Below, in pieces: positions 36,126-49,489 of a stretch of 64,000 nucleotides of DNA. The notes below the pieces were generated by a model. That model had not been told where the DNA came from. It did no database searches and saw only the letters and a list, made by a program, of their open reading frames with translations. Location of the stretch: the NCBI GenBank assembly GCA_947579665.1, contig OX388347.1:37828943-37892942 (forward strand). Direction: 5' to 3'. Made by a program: the position numbers and the translations under genes. Source of the DNA: Sympetrum striolatum (Eukaryota > Arthropoda > Insecta > Odonata > Libellulidae). Position 1 is the first letter of the stretch; each line of letters opens with the position of its first letter.

Positions 36126-37149
36126 TCCATCATGGAAAAATTAGTCTGGACCGCCAAGATTCGAAGGCCTATCTAAAAGCCAAGTTATCATTTTCTTTAT
36201 GCTCTTTGACCGTAATTAATTAATTTTTCTCATTAATGAATAATTAATCGATTCTAAATACCATGCAAGCTAAAGCCTTCTTTACATCTTACAATAACCA
36301 TAGATGTAGCAGCGGTTTATGAAAGAATATTACATGGCTTATTAACTCAAATTTTTGGAAAACATGTTGATGAAGTGGTATAATCTTAACGAAATTCAAG
36401 TAAAATGGGAACTCAAGCGAATCGAGTAATTAACTTGTAGAATAAAGAACCATTTAACCTAAAATAACTAATCAATCTATTTTGGTGAGGCCCTCCAAGA
36501 AAAATTTTAAAACTTTACAGCAAATTTCTTTTTAAAGGAATCATTATCTTCTATTAATGAATAAAACTCAGTTTATGGAACGATAGCTATAGGTAATTAA
36601 TTATTAACGTTTTCATCAAACTTGTAGGCTTCCTAAAAAAGATACCAGTAAATCTAAAACGACCTAAATTATGGCAGTTAGGTATTTTTCATAAAGTTCT
36701 CACTGATTAGTTATTAATTGGTATAGGCTGCTTATTTATCGTTAATAGTTTAGAATAGCTTCAAAATTGTCCAGGAGGGACATAATTTATGAAGGACAGG
36801 TACGTAGCAACTTACCATAATTTAGAAGCGCTACCTCATGCCATTTCTTTGGCTGGAGATTATGCTTTCCTATCTACATAGCTAGAATATCGCGGTGTTC
36901 CCTCGAAAATATATTTAATGAACTATTGCATATGTTTTTGAATTAACTACATATACTTTGTCTACCAAAAATCCATATAGGTCTACTGATAATTTTATAT
37001 TCGAGCTATACGATGATCTGTTAGGAAATGCTCCGATCAATTCTTTTTACGATGAACTACTAACAATAACTATTATTGCTGAATAACCGATCCCTGAATC
37101 TGCAAAGTTTGCAATAGCCGGTCCTCTTATGGATGAACAGAAGAGAGAA
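36126..37149. other. AT-rich DNA, no gene seen
   Basis: Uniform AT-rich DNA between an island and a SINE copy. No element or credible frame. Confidence 0.45.
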
Positions 37150-37238
37150 ATTGAGAAAGATAGTAACTATGACTGGGACTCGAATCCATGTCTCTCACTT
37201 TCCGGGCAGGTATTCTAACCACTAAACTCTCGGTCCTC
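37150..37238 (-). repeat. tRNA-derived SINE, family A, copy 3
   Basis: The minus strand reads GAGTTTAGTGGTTAGAATAC as the box A region, then CTGCCCGGAAAGTGAGAGAC, then the box B-like GGATTCGAGTCCC. The middle segment is almost identical to copy 1 (815-905), and the box A side is closer to copy 2 (14720-14812). Three copies in one 64-kb window, all in minus orientation, indicate a family that is common in this genome. Ends and target duplications are not defined. Confidence 0.65.
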
Positions 37239-37439
37239 TTTATTTGTCTGCATACTTATGGCAGCGCTGCCCTCTGGGATATTATTTCGTAGAAGGTGAC
37301 TCATTCGTGAATAATTACATAATTTGCTATATTTTATCACAAGCGATATGTTAGGTATTCAGTCAAAACGGAGAACTCTACTTACTCTAACATTTTTGAT
37401 TTATTTTTCCGGCCCATTACGATCGCTTCATCGACGAGT

Positions 37440-37865
37440 ATGCCAATCGTTTTCCGGGGAACGAGAGCTGGGACCGGTTTAATTACAACGCATAAAGAGT
37501 GAGGAATGAGGAGAGAGAGAGAATATGTGACTTCGGTCGCAAAGGTGTGGAAACGCATCGGGGGCGGGGCGGAGGTAGATATGTTTGTGGTCGTGGAAGG
37601 GGATTTACCTCATGTGACAATAAAAGAAGAGGAGGGGGGGGTGTTAGGATTTGTTATGGGGGTTGCAGCATGATGGGATGCGGTTAGCAGCGGGGTCTGC
37701 GGTTTCAGTTTTAAGTTGAGGTTTTAAAAGTTGACACTTTTTGCCCCACGGTACACGCGCCCGTGGTCGAAAGTTTTGCGCGGGCGACGGCGAGGAAGCC
37801 TTGCGGACGTCAGCCGAAGCTTTGGCGGGCAGATATTGGTTTGACGCGACAGTATTTTGATTAAA
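37440..37865. other. GC-rich, G-skewed island with possible quadruplex tracts
   Basis: The plus strand is G-rich, with GGGGCGGGGCGGAGG at about 37561-37575, and a G8 run and a G5 run near 37636-37665. This is followed by a GC-rich, CpG-rich stretch to 37860. The 62-codon frame at 37499-37687 is a Gly/Arg low-complexity chain and is not taken as a gene. G-quadruplex or regulatory roles are inferred. Confidence 0.35.
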
Positions 37866-39299
37866 GCACGAGTCATTTGCGCCATAAACGATTTTATTTT
37901 TGCGTATATAGAGTAATATGGTAATCTCGATGATTTTATGTACTGTTCAGGTTTGGGAAGCTATCAGTCTGGAAGTAGGAAGTGTAGGATTATATTAATC
38001 ATGGATTATACGGTTCATCGATTTTATTTATATATATTTGGACTTGTGCAGCTTTAGAGGAGTTGAATGACTTGATATTAATTTCACGATGATTTTAAAG
38101 GATAAAAAAATACAGTAAAATTTTAACTTAATTGATTAATTGAATATCCAAGTGATTATGATACATCCTAAAGATGAAAGAATACTGTGGCGGTAATTCA
38201 AAAACTTAGCTTAGCTATTCTTTGTCTGGTGGTAATTGTAGTACATCCGTAAAACCCGATATATTAGCGGTATTCTGATGATAAAATATTGTCTATGAAA
38301 ACCTCTCATAAAGATTATGTAGATCACTAGACTTAATAGAATTGTGATAGTTGTTCAATTTCAATTAGATTTGACAAACAATTGCAAGTTCTCTTCCTTA
38401 TGAAATAATCATGAAATCAGTTGCTTGGTTTTGCTCGTAGGTCATCGTGCTAGGAATTATATAGCGAAATTCTCCTTTTAAATTTTGTGTATGTTAAACT
38501 GTGTTCGAAGGTTTTTGGGATACTGTTATTTACTTATGTTCTGGGGTGTACCATTTATAGCGCAGGTCCTCATAATGACATATTTTATTGGTCTCTTTTT
38601 TGTTGCACAGCTATTTGCATTTTCTTTTAGTAATACAGCTGGCAAAAGTAAATTTCTACCTTCAGATAAATCGTTAAAAGTTTTATTAAATGCATTATAT
38701 TGTTATATTTCTTGTGAATCCTCTACATTTTTTAATTTCGTATTTCCTTCTTTACCTCATACTTACATTCATACCATACTTTTAACCTTGTTTAGGACAG
38801 TTGCGGGCAGAGGTGGATTTTGAACGATTTCCTTGTTAGCTCATCTCCTATTTACGTAATTTTAAAATCGCCATTTTGTCGTGATAACTGTAGTAGATTG
38901 TAGTTACCATGGAGAACTTTCCAACGAGATTTTATCACAAGTTCTTTGTATATCATAAACAAATTTCTAGTGTTACGAAGTCGTCAAGGCTTTGCGATCG
39001 CCCCTTTGCCCCCCACGTTAAATTCGCTTGTGTATGAAAATTTCACATAACTTATGAAAAATTCTTGTCTGAATATCTTGTTTGAATACTCCAAATTCGT
39101 CACCTTAAATATGAATATTGTGTTCTCTAGGCGAAGAAGTAGTTGATTATAATGGCTCCAATATAGTTTCACGGAGTTTTTCGGTAGAGGAATCGGAGAC
39201 ACGTGGAATACTGTAAAGGTCAAAGCGTCTTTTTATCCTGTGGCATTGTAACTATTGATATTTCCGAAATAAAATGGGTCGTACCTCTCTCTGAAAGGC
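37866..39299. other. AT-rich DNA, no gene seen
   Basis: The 112-codon frame at 38485-38823 is hydrophobic because the DNA is T-rich. It shows no conserved pattern, so it is not listed as a gene. Nothing else was recognised. Confidence 0.45.
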
Positions 39300-39870
39300 T
39301 GAAATGAATTATGGCAAAACTTCAATCAAAACGCATTCAGTTCAGCCCTTCGATTGATTTGGCCGCTTTCCTCCCTGGACCGAGGACACAACAGGAAAAG
39401 CGGGCGTAATTCTCACCACGCTCCTACGCGAGTCGCAAACCCGATGTCCGCATAAACTAGAGACGGCGGTCAAGCCCCTACGTGCAGCAAGGGCCTTACA
39501 CCGCGTGAAAACGCATCGTGGGATGCGCCTCTAGTGATTTAGGGGGATTATTAGGTTCTCCCAATGGAGGTTGCCAAAGGGATAAAGGGCGAGGGTTGGG
39601 TTCGGGAGGGCGTGAGGGTTCGGACGACGTGAATCGCGAGATTTATGCCTTAATACGTGCTCACGAGTGCCGTTTCCTCTTCCGGTCGGCCATTTTGTAA
39701 ACAACCGCTATCTATTTGCATGAGGAGAATCATTAAATCATAGGAAAGATGAACTGGAAAACGCGGCGGAACCTCTTCACGCCCACGTGGTTCGAATTCG
39801 TGATAAAAGCAATAAAACGGTTTGCCTTTTCATTAGCACGTTTTGTTCTCTTTTCAGAGGCGCTGAAGAA
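39300..39870. other. GC-rich island
   Basis: GC- and CpG-rich, with G-rich plus-strand text at about 39540-39630 and a CGGCCATTTTG segment near 39690, which contains a GCCAT core. Both edges grade quickly into AT-rich DNA. No gene was recognised. Confidence 0.35.
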
Positions 39871-41149
39871 TGAGCAATTTTTTTATTTTTGCTTCGATGC
39901 CTGAAATTTCGATGAACTACTTATTGTAATTTTCAGTTGTTCTGGCATTACATACTCTGATATAGTTTTGATCGATACATAAATTTAAGTTCATTAAATG
40001 CACTAATCAATCACTGAAACTTTTTGAAGTCACCATCATCCTCATAGGAGTACGATGTAACGAAAACTTTGATTTTCAGCTGGAGAATCGACCTGAATCG
40101 AAACTGCCTAAAACGAGTGGAAAGCTAATGCTCTCTGTGAAAGAGAAAAATCACGAGAATTTAGAAATGGCAAAGAAATCTGAGAATGGCTTTTGTCAGT
40201 GTTCAGGCTATTCGAATCGGAATAATTGTTAGACTTTTTGAAGCCATAGATACCAGTAGAATGTTTAAAACAACTATATAAATTAGATTATAGTAGAACC
40301 TTCAATATATTTATTTATTGTGTTTTAAGTTCGCCCAACAATAAAATTGCAACGCAAACTTTATTTTAATACTTTTAACCAATCAAATTTTTCCGACATT
40401 ATAAATATCGTTGATTCTATTCCCATAATATATATTGAATTACATGAATTCCAGTCACCTTTCAATGATTATCATTTATAACCCAGAGGACATTTTCCAA
40501 AATATTTTCTGTTCAAAATTGAGTATGCCCAATCAGGTGAGCGTAATTAGCCATCATTTAATGAATAATGAAATAAATTTATTGAATAAATATTGCATGG
40601 TATGCTAAGGAATGAAACTAAAGAAGACAAGTAAAAATTAACAATGGGCATCATGCCTTAATAAATGATTTGTACATACAGTAATAGGAATATTAAAAAA
40701 TACACAAAGAAGTTTATACGTGTAATATAAGAAAATATTAAGAGTCTTCTCATTTATCAATGCTTAGATTCATTTTCTTATTCATAAGAAAAACAAAATC
40801 AACCCAAGAGCAATAAAACTAGGAGAGCTATCTCAGAAAGGATTGCAGGAATTTGACGTCATGCATCTGCAGTAGTTTGAGAAAAAATATGGAAAGAAAG
40901 GTTGCGCAGAGGAAGTTTAGGGTTACAAAAAACTAGCAGATGTTGTCTGCGATGAATAGGTTTGAGAATTACACATTCTGGGTAGACAATGGCAAGGAAA
41001 ATCCCAAAAGATAAAGGATCACGCCAGGCCTCTTAATGCTGAAAACAATGGCAGACTCAGAGGAAGGAATGAAACCCATTTACGCTATCAGTTAAATATT
41101 CTATATTTCCAAATTCTTCTATTACTCACCTATACTCTACCTTTGTATT
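39871..41149. other. AT-rich DNA, no gene seen
   Basis: AT-rich. About 40830-41060 is slightly purine-rich without a readable frame. No element with defined ends. Confidence 0.4.
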
Positions 41150-41560
41150 TATCGCGGTTCTTTAACCGTCAATGGTTTACCTCCTCCCGGATCCTCCCCT
41201 ATGGCAGGTGTTCGGAAGGTTATAGACGATTGCCTCTCCCCTATGGCTCTGCCACCTGACGGAGAACGAAAGGATTGCCAATGTATGCATGCGCGTGTAT
41301 CACATGGTCGACTTTCATTTCTCCCCATTCCCGCATTTTATGTATTCTCTGGATTCGTGCGACTCCTTTTCCCTCTGCCTCCATCTCTACCAAATCGAGC
41401 GATTCCTTTTAAGCGATCCCTATCTCCGATTTTATTCCCCCCTGCTCTATTGCTTTAAAATTCCTCCCCTTCCTCTTTCTTCCCTTTTACCTTCTTGTTC
41501 CCACCGATGCATGTATCCACGGAGCGAAGGTTACGTTTGAATCGTTCTCTCCTGTCCTTG
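41150..41560. other. GC-rich, CT-rich island
   Basis: The plus strand is strongly pyrimidine-rich at 41320-41500. Two overlapping plus-strand frames (41201-41458, 41289-41540) are Pro/Ser/Leu low-complexity and result from that skew. Composition and size match the neighbouring islands. Confidence 0.35.
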
Positions 41561-44190
41561 CTGGTATAGTGACAAATATAATATGGGGAATCCTAATTTT
41601 GAAGCATTTAATTAGTGATTCGGTATAAAAGTCTCGACTTGAACCTTAGTTTTGAAAAATTAATCATGTGGAGATCAGAAGTAACGAATAACCTACTTTA
41701 TACTTTGTCAAAAGGTAAATTATGTTCACATGATTAACTTTTTGAAATAAGAGTGAAATCAATTAATTCGGATGGTGGATTTAAACTCAAAAATTCAACT
41801 ATCGAAAAGACTCGCGTGGATTAGTAATAAAAAAGAGATTAAAAGCTAAGATAAATTTAGCAGTCAAATTTAGATGGTATACTTTTTCATAAAAGAGCTA
41901 TGGTACTATACATCTATGACCTTTCTGTTACATTGGCGGACCTTACAATAAGAGTAAATAAGATAGAAAACAGGCATAAACATCGTTCTAAATAACTCCA
42001 AAATATCATTTTCTCATTAACTACTCGAAATACTCATACGAATGTTAGGTTAGGAAGAATCGCCCAAGCTCTAACCTTCCAAATGAAGGATCCATCCATC
42101 CATCCACTTTCCTCGCTTTCTTTCTATTTCAATTAATGAAATAAACGTGTGTTATGTTAGGTTTTAACACCACCAAACTAAAAAACTGTAGCTGGTTTGC
42201 TGGGTAAAAGTGAAGTTGTGAATGTATTTCTATTAAGGTTCTTTCTGTCCATAACGTCATTATTCGCTGTTTTGTTTCTCTCTAAAAACTTCGGTACATG
42301 ATAATTTGCCTTTTGTGTCTTTTTCACCTTCTCTCTACCTCTCCTTACTTGTTGATCCATTGTTTCCGTTCCTACCTCCTCTTATTACTCGTTTTAGGTT
42401 CCTTTAGCGCTTTCTCCTCTCTTTGGATCTTCTTCTTCTATCTTGCACGTCTCCAGTTAGCGTCTCCTTGTCATCATTGTGTTCGCATGCACGTGGTAAA
42501 AAGCCATCCTTTTATCTATCTTTTAATATCTCGTGTGCCTTACATACACACACCCTCGAAGGAAACGGTCCAGGATCTGATTCAGACGTGATAATTAGGA
42601 CTCCCTTTTCGACTGTGTTTAATGTTTTAATTTGCATTTTTTAACATAATTGTGCTCGAAAAACGTATCGCCAGCTCGTCAAAACGTACGTTAGGTGAAT
42701 GTGAAGATGATGTTTCTTAATAATGAAAACGTTATGCTGGCTTATATGACCTGACGCGGTGTAAAATCCGCTGAAACAGATCCCGGGCTAACAGGATGCT
42801 TGTATAATATATCCCTGTCCCATTATGATGATTGTATGGATTGCTGTGCGTCACTCATGAAATATGAGGACTAAACAGTCATTTGTTTTATTTGATGAAT
42901 TCTTTTCTGTGAATAGTGAGGCTGTAACTCTTATTCTAAAATACTCCTAGTCTGAATTTATGCTTGGAAAAACCAGGTCAGACAATATCTTTTAGTGACT
43001 GATTAATCTCTTAATGTCCTTTATACAGATCATAGATTTTTTTACTTTAACTATTACATGAAAAGTTATATTTTTCATTTTATTTTTGTATCAATTTTTT
43101 TCTCGACTTTATTCAAGAATATTTTCAAATGTTTAAATTGTATCAAAATGAATTCTGCCTCCACCATTTAAAAATGAAATTATAGACCTTTCGGTATCCT
43201 ATAAAATTTTATTTAGTATCATCTTAACGCAACCATTAATTAATAATTATCTCCGACTGAAGAGTTATCCGGAGTGGGAGTTAAAATGTGAGTAATTAGT
43301 GTTGCTGGCAAAAAAGAATGCTTAAGCGTTGAATTACACATTATTTATTTTCGATTCAAGCTTGATTAAAAAAGACGATTCTTTCTAATTAAATATATAG
43401 AGGTTTGCTTTTTTATATCTTTATTACTTTGAATTTTAAGAAAATTAATTACTAAATATTCAATGTAACTATTCAGTCACTTTTCTAAAATAAGACATTT
43501 TAAACGGAACTCATCCTCTATTCATGGTGGATTTCATAATAAGTTGCCATTATGTTATTCATCCAAATAAATGAACGAATATTGAGATTTCCACTAAAAT
43601 ATATTACGGTGCTGCTAGTTTCGACGTTTGAACACCAAAGTCAAGTCAATTTATATAAAAAATAAGACAGACATGCCCCCGAAAAGTGAAGGAGATAAAA
43701 AACTTGTCCGGAAGCAAGCAATCGTTAATTAAAAAGGGCTGTTAATATTTAATTAATTTATTGAGAATGACTACATAAATGTGATTGGATGTATTTATAT
43801 TCTATGGAAATCCATTATTCACATAAAGGTTATTTACTTATAAGGTCTGATATCCCTAATTCTACCCTGAACATTTGGTCAAAACTTTTGGTTATACAGT
43901 AATATTAATCAAATTAACTATGAGATTAGTGTCCTTTAGTGGAGCTATTAGCTAATTCCAGAGATAACTATAATGTTATTTTACCTGAAAAAATATTTTG
44001 TAGTAACGATAAAGAATTTAAATTACAGTAACAAATTGATGTTTTCACAGGGATCATGAAAAGTTGTGGTATTAAATGATACAGTATCCTCCTTACCTCA
44101 GTCGTTGGAGCTCTCTTTAATATTGCAGAACCCCATTTTTATTATTCCTAGATTCCCATTTTAGCAAAACTGCACTGATTTAGGTCCACG
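41561..44190. other. AT-rich DNA, no gene seen
   Basis: AT-rich. An ATCC microsatellite lies at about 42090-42106, and a CT-rich patch at 42300-42480 explains the plus-strand frames there. No element with clear termini. Confidence 0.45.
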
Positions 44191-44720
44191 CTCCGAAAAA
44201 TCTCTCCTTCACATTTTTTCCTTTTCCAGGAGAATATTTAAATTATCCGCATTTAAGAGAGGTACGGAGGTAACCGAGCACCCTCGCTCCCGTTTCCTTC
44301 CCAGGGTATTTTCTTATATCGCCCGGTTGCTCTTTCTCCATTTTCTCCATATCCCTTTGCATTTCGCGCCATTTTTTTATATTTTTGAGAGCATTTTTCT
44401 CTCTCGAGAGAGAGAGCGGTGAGACAGCTGATGTGCGACGGGTGTTCACGGCAGAGTAAGAGATAGTGGAGGGAGGATAGGGGCGGCGAAGAGGTCCGCG
44501 AGAGTAGCACGCAGCATGGAGGAGGCGAATAAGACTTCGAATCTGAAGGAGATGAATAAGAATGAGGACAGAAGGGGTTTCGGTGCAGAGCGAGTGGATG
44601 GAGGATGGGAGAAAGAATGGGCTCTGAGAGGGAGGTTGAGAAGTAAGGCATTTTGGCCTCGATGGCGCTCCGGAACGGGTCGAGAGAAGAGGGTCTCGTA
44701 GTCCAAGATAGTGCGTTCCA
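44191..44720. other. GC-rich, GAGA-rich island
   Basis: Purine-rich on the plus strand from 44400 on. A 16-bp palindrome of CTCTC/GAGAG at 44398-44413 runs into further GAGAG units. The longest frame of the window (216 codons, minus, 44243-44893) covers it, with two others in different frames of the same strand. Its Ser/Pro/Leu-rich, motif-free sequence argues for a composition shadow. A cluster of GAGA sites would fit a regulatory element. Confidence 0.4.
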
Positions 44721-46754
44721 TTTGCGGAAAAGGATAAAGAAATATTGGGGAAGGTATTCCTAAGGCTGGGAGTAAATTGTGGTGAAGGTAGAGAATCCGG
44801 TGATTCTTTCGCACATATTTTGGTATGTGTTAAAGCTACCTCAGGGTTCGGAAACAATAAGTTACGATTGAAATCTAAATGTCCAGGTGTCACTTAGTGG
44901 AAAGCCATAATACAACTAGGAAGAAAAGACTTAGTAAGTTTTCCACTCAATGCATTTGTGTGGAAAATTTACTGTCTTTTCTTCCTTATTGTTAGAAAGT
45001 TATAATGCTTTCGGTATTTAAAAAATATTAGGATTTCAAGTCTGAGAAAATAGGCAGCATTTGATCAGAAAATATTGATTTCAATTATTTTTGAAATTTC
45101 CGACGTTATGTTCTTCTCTAAAATTTGAATATTGCCGAAATAAATTTACCTCGATTTTAAAATATAGGTTTCTATTCTTTTTTTCGTATTTGAAAGTGAG
45201 TAGTATTTAATTTCCATGAATTAATAGCCTAGGTCTTCCCATATACTATGGCTTCCTGCACGAAACGAAATCCTAAAGCAATTAATCAGCTGGAGTTACC
45301 TAAGCTGCTTGCGTTTGGCTTCAAATGAGTAAAAAATCGAACCTTGAAATTCGAGATTAATTAAAACCTTCGCTTTAAACTGAAAAGGTTTTCACTGTGT
45401 CACTTATTTAATATGGTAAAACTATTTTCTGTATCATCCAATTAATCCTCTGAGACATAAAGCAATTCGTATACTTTTTAAAATACATCATCTTAGCTTA
45501 AATCTAAACGCTGATGTATTTTTTAATAAGGTTTGCATGCTATCCGATCATTTAAAAGCTGGAAGAGTTTTATTGGCTTGTTACATGGCTGACCCAAATA
45601 CTTTATTCATGACGATGAAGAACTTTGTACCAACTTTGTTTGGTTTTACAACCCATGAGATTCGATAGTGACTCGACATAGCCCCATTGAAGTCATGCCT
45701 CGAAACTAGTCATAACCTTACTCTATAGTAATCAGTCTAACTCTATTAATGTTCCATTAATTACGGATGAGGTACACCAGCTATAGCTTGAAATTCATTA
45801 TTTTCATACGTATTCAGTATTTGAAGGAAATAATAATTTCGTGCTTCATTAAATTGCGTTATGTTCTGCGTTCAAATACTAATTTCATGAAATTCTTCGA
45901 TTAGTCATTATTTCTACCTTGATCTTCTTGGACAAAAATTATCTAAAGAAAGTAATATTAAATTCTATCCGAAAATAATTACTATATTATTACCAATTAT
46001 ATGCCTAGACAGTGAAAGTATATTTGTTAAAATAAGCTTTAATTAGAACAAAGTTTGATTTACACAACATTATGAGTTAGAAAAAATATACATTCTCAAT
46101 ATTATTGATTTCATTCGGTGTGCATTTTCGGATTCTGTAAATCTCTGAAAGGTTATTTTTTATCCAAGTTATCCTATATTTAAGGATAGTTTATGGATGG
46201 CGAGTAAAATATAGTAGTCATAAATACATAATTTCATATTATGTTGGAAAGTTGGAAGAGTAACCATTAGAAAACGGATATCTTGGTTAAAGGACTCAGC
46301 ACATTTAGACCAGTTTTAAGATTTTACCGAATTCGTTTTTGGATCATATTTAATCAAAGCTCGCACTGACTCTCATAGATTAAGAAATGAATTAAATGCT
46401 ACATTTATTAACGGGCGTATCACAACGGAGCATCGAGCAAATAAAACTTGTCTTCGAATCGTAGGTAATTGTTATCTATTTACTGGATAATTTCCATTCT
46501 TTGGACGTCAAGCGACAATTCTGAAAATTTGAGGAGTTCATTTGAAAAACTAATAAATTTAGTTCAGGATATTGGTAAACTTCATCAACCGTCGTGTATT
46601 AATGAAGTTATGGATTCATTTCTTTTCCTTTTTGTTTTTTATTTGTATTTTAGAGTCCTTATTCTTTATTATAATTCACAGCAAACTCTCCCACAGATTA
46701 GACGAACATATATTTGCAAATCTCATTGACACACGCATATTTATTATGGATCTA
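44721..46754. other. AT-rich DNA, no gene seen
   Basis: AT-rich. A short 11-bp inverted repeat (AAAATACATCA / TGATGTATTTT) lies at about 45480-45522. Frames at 46469-46826 show no recognisable family. Confidence 0.45.
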
Positions 46755-46990
46755 CCTCGGATGTCCGAAGCTCACTTGACCGACGCAAGATTGCCCGACT
46801 GCTCGATTGGCCGACAGCTTGATTGAATGTTATCTCAATCTAACCCAACCCATTAACAATTATATTTAACCTCTGTGACACAAGTATTTGCGACTGCGTA
46901 TTCACAACGGAACTAAGTGTAAATTTCGTTCAATAAAGCTATCGATCAACAAAGCTGTCGGTCAACCGAGCAGTCGGTCATTCGAGGATA
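46755..46990. repeat. Foldback element with imperfect inverted arms
   Basis: The left arm holds GACTGCTCGATTGGCCGACA (46798-46817) and the right holds AAGCTGTCGGTCAACCGAGC (46951-46970), each followed or preceded by matching sequence. Taken as complements they agree over about 32 bp with a few substitutions. A second short match, CCTCGGATG on the left and CATTCGAGG on the right, lies outside the core; the left arm has an extra stretch of about 30 bp between the two. The arms contain a degenerate CGACTGCTCG / CCGACAGCTTG pattern. The centre is AT-rich. This fits a foldback-type miniature transposon with one arm altered. Target duplications are not clear. Confidence 0.55.
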
Positions 46991-47219
46991 TTTTATTTAG
47001 TATACTTAAAAATTTTCATATCTCCAAGCGATTCTTATTTAATCTTTTTCATTAATTACTGAAAAATTATTTGGCGGTGAATTTTTTTCTGAAATATTTT
47101 TAGGACATTCTTGTATGTTTTTAGAGGACATTTAATGAAGTTTTAATGTCTCGATGTAACGCAAAGGACTAATCTAATGATTAAAATCTCTGGGTAAGTG
47201 ATGATAATTCCATTCAAAG

Positions 47220-47960
47220 CATTACATAACCGAGATAGAAAGCTCAGCTGCGCCGTTGTCTTTTGTCATAAAAAATGGGTATTCGCGTGATTCATTAACC
47301 CCAGTATTCTACGATTTTGAGCAAATTCAAAAGGCATCTTCGCCGTTCCGTCGAGCACAACTCCGCGATTATTTTTGCTCAGCGTGTCTTGACGCTATAA
47401 TTCAATCTGCGGGCCACTTTCTCGTTCATCGGATCGTTGGCGATTGCGGTTAAGAGTTATAAAAATCTCGAGTCTAGAGAGAGGGTAATTTATTAAGCGT
47501 GTCGGGGTTCGAACCAGGAAACGCCGGGCGACATCCATCCGACACCGGTTCCGGAAGAACGCAGCCCATTCATCGCCGGGATTGATGATACGGGTCATTA
47601 TAATCACTCGAGCCTTTATGGCGTAAAAAGCCGCATTAAAAGCGATCCGTCAGAAAGTGCACGCAGCGTTCATTTAAACATTTTCCGAAAGACAAAGGAG
47701 ATCCAACCGTCCGTTGCGGCAAACTAACTGAGATGAATTACGGCGCGAAATATTTGCATGGCGATGCGGAATGTGGGGATATTTATAATACTCAGGCCGT
47801 TATTCATCCCGAAAAAATGAGGTCTTTTGTTTTAATGGCGCCTCTTCATATCGTAATGCAAGTTGAATGAAAGGTGACGGTGAAAAGTATCCCTGGAGTA
47901 TTAAGACGGAGGGGGGTAAATATTAGCGCGTCAAAAATGAGGGGCGGGATTTAAAATCCG
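47220..47960. other. GC-rich island with even base balance
   Basis: GC- and CpG-rich but less strand-skewed than most other islands, so it reads more like conserved non-coding DNA than a simple-sequence patch. A lone box B-like GGTTCGAACCCC lies on the minus strand at about 47505-47516 without a box A. A 65-codon plus frame (47256-47453) and a 70-codon minus frame (47395-47607) are not recognised. Confidence 0.35.
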
Positions 47961-49169
47961 CGCTCTGAGGGAGCTCTAATGATGTTGAATCTCATTTTAA
48001 TTCGGGTAATCATGAAAAATCTGTAGCCAGTCGCAATTAAAGGTATTTCAGGTAAAATATTCGAGAAATTCATCTTAATATTCAGGGTTTATGAATAAAA
48101 ATGAGTTTTAGGACTACTAAGTTACTTTGTGTGCTCTTGCATATCATAGAACATACTTCATTGTCTCAAAGGGAATTACATTTTTGGAGAAAAGGAAATG
48201 TAGTAGGAACATATATACAATGATACGGTTCTTCAAATAGATGCAGTTCAAATTTTAATGCAGTTTAATTCTTTTATGGCAGGCGTTAGCTAGCTTAAAC
48301 GGAGAACGGTAAATATAGTTGACAACCAAGGTTCTGGTCAAGGGCTCGAGCCTCATCTAGGACTTCAGTATTTGTGTCGTTCTTGAGGTGAAAGTTGGCA
48401 AGATATTTAGAAGTTGAAAGGAACTCCTAACCCAAAACAATATATTATCAATCATTCAATTAATCAGCCTACTCTGCAAATACATTTCATGTACTTAAAG
48501 GGTAACGTTATAGAGAAGAATGACGTAAGCGTAACATTGATTTTACATAGAATTACTGTTTATGGAAAGAAATTATAATTAGATGAAAACGCTAGACTTT
48601 GAATTGCTGACTGTTTTTTCGTTTTGGCAAATTTCTTAGTAATAGTTTGCATTTTTTTAATGTGAAAATTTTTCTTCTAACTGTCAAGGAAGTAGGTTTG
48701 ACTCATAGAAAGTCATTCGAGGGCGATATATTTATGATGGAAACCCCTTATGCTTTCTAAATTTTTACATTTATAAATACTCTAAATTTTCCTGTTATTG
48801 AAGATTCTAACTATGTATTTATATAATTAACCTATCTAAAAGATTCAGATTTAATATTTAAATGATTAGAAAGGAAATTGCTGTTTTAATTGTGGCAAGT
48901 TCAATTGAGTTTATTTCGGGAGCTAGAAAAAATATTTGTGAACCTGTAATCGCTTTCTCTCACTCTCTTCATCTTGTATACTCAACTACACCTCGATTAA
49001 AAATTATCTCTTCTTTATTCTAGTAATAAAAGTCTTTTCTCACCGGTTTCCTATCCCTATTTTGTGTTGATATCTATGTTTTATGTAATATTGATATGTA
49101 CTTGCTTTAAAATATGTTATTTTATGTTATGTTATATATGTTAAAATTTTATTAATGTATCCTATATAT
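47961..49169. other. AT-rich DNA, no gene seen
   Basis: AT-rich without a credible frame. It leads into LINE tail copy B, and the upstream limit of that copy is not sharp. Confidence 0.4.
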
Positions 49170-49455
49170 GTACCTATTGATAGTGTATTTATAAAATGTA
49201 ATCATGTTTCTTACCATCTTTTTAGTTAATACTATCGGTAGGTTTGCGCAGGTTTTTCACACCCCCCTTCTTAGTGGGTGTTTTCCTGCAGTGGATAATT
49301 TTTTTTTCCTAAGAATTTCTTAGGTTTTTTACATCCACAATTTCTTCTCAAATCTTTTTCATACTATCTCTTTAAATTAATTATTTATGTATTGTATGAC
49401 GATGGGTTAGATGGAAGAGGAGACTTTTAGTCTCAATCTCGCCCGAATAAAGCCG

Positions 49456-49489
<34 letters not shown>

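Noticed and set aside
38485..38823. 112-codon hydrophobic frame, possible membrane protein
   Set aside because: Hydrophobicity follows from T-rich codons. No conserved charge pattern, splice context or family.
42044..42056. Telomere-like TTAGG units
   Set aside because: Only two units, within ordinary AT-rich DNA. Far too few for a telomeric tract.
44243..44893. 216-codon minus-strand frame, the longest in the window
   Set aside because: Ser/Pro/Leu-rich without motifs. Other frames of the same strand are also open across the same CT/GA-skewed island, as expected from composition.
47505..47516. Lone box B motif GGTTCGAACCCC
   Set aside because: No box A at the right distance and no match to the SINE families here. 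A 12-base motif alone is weak.
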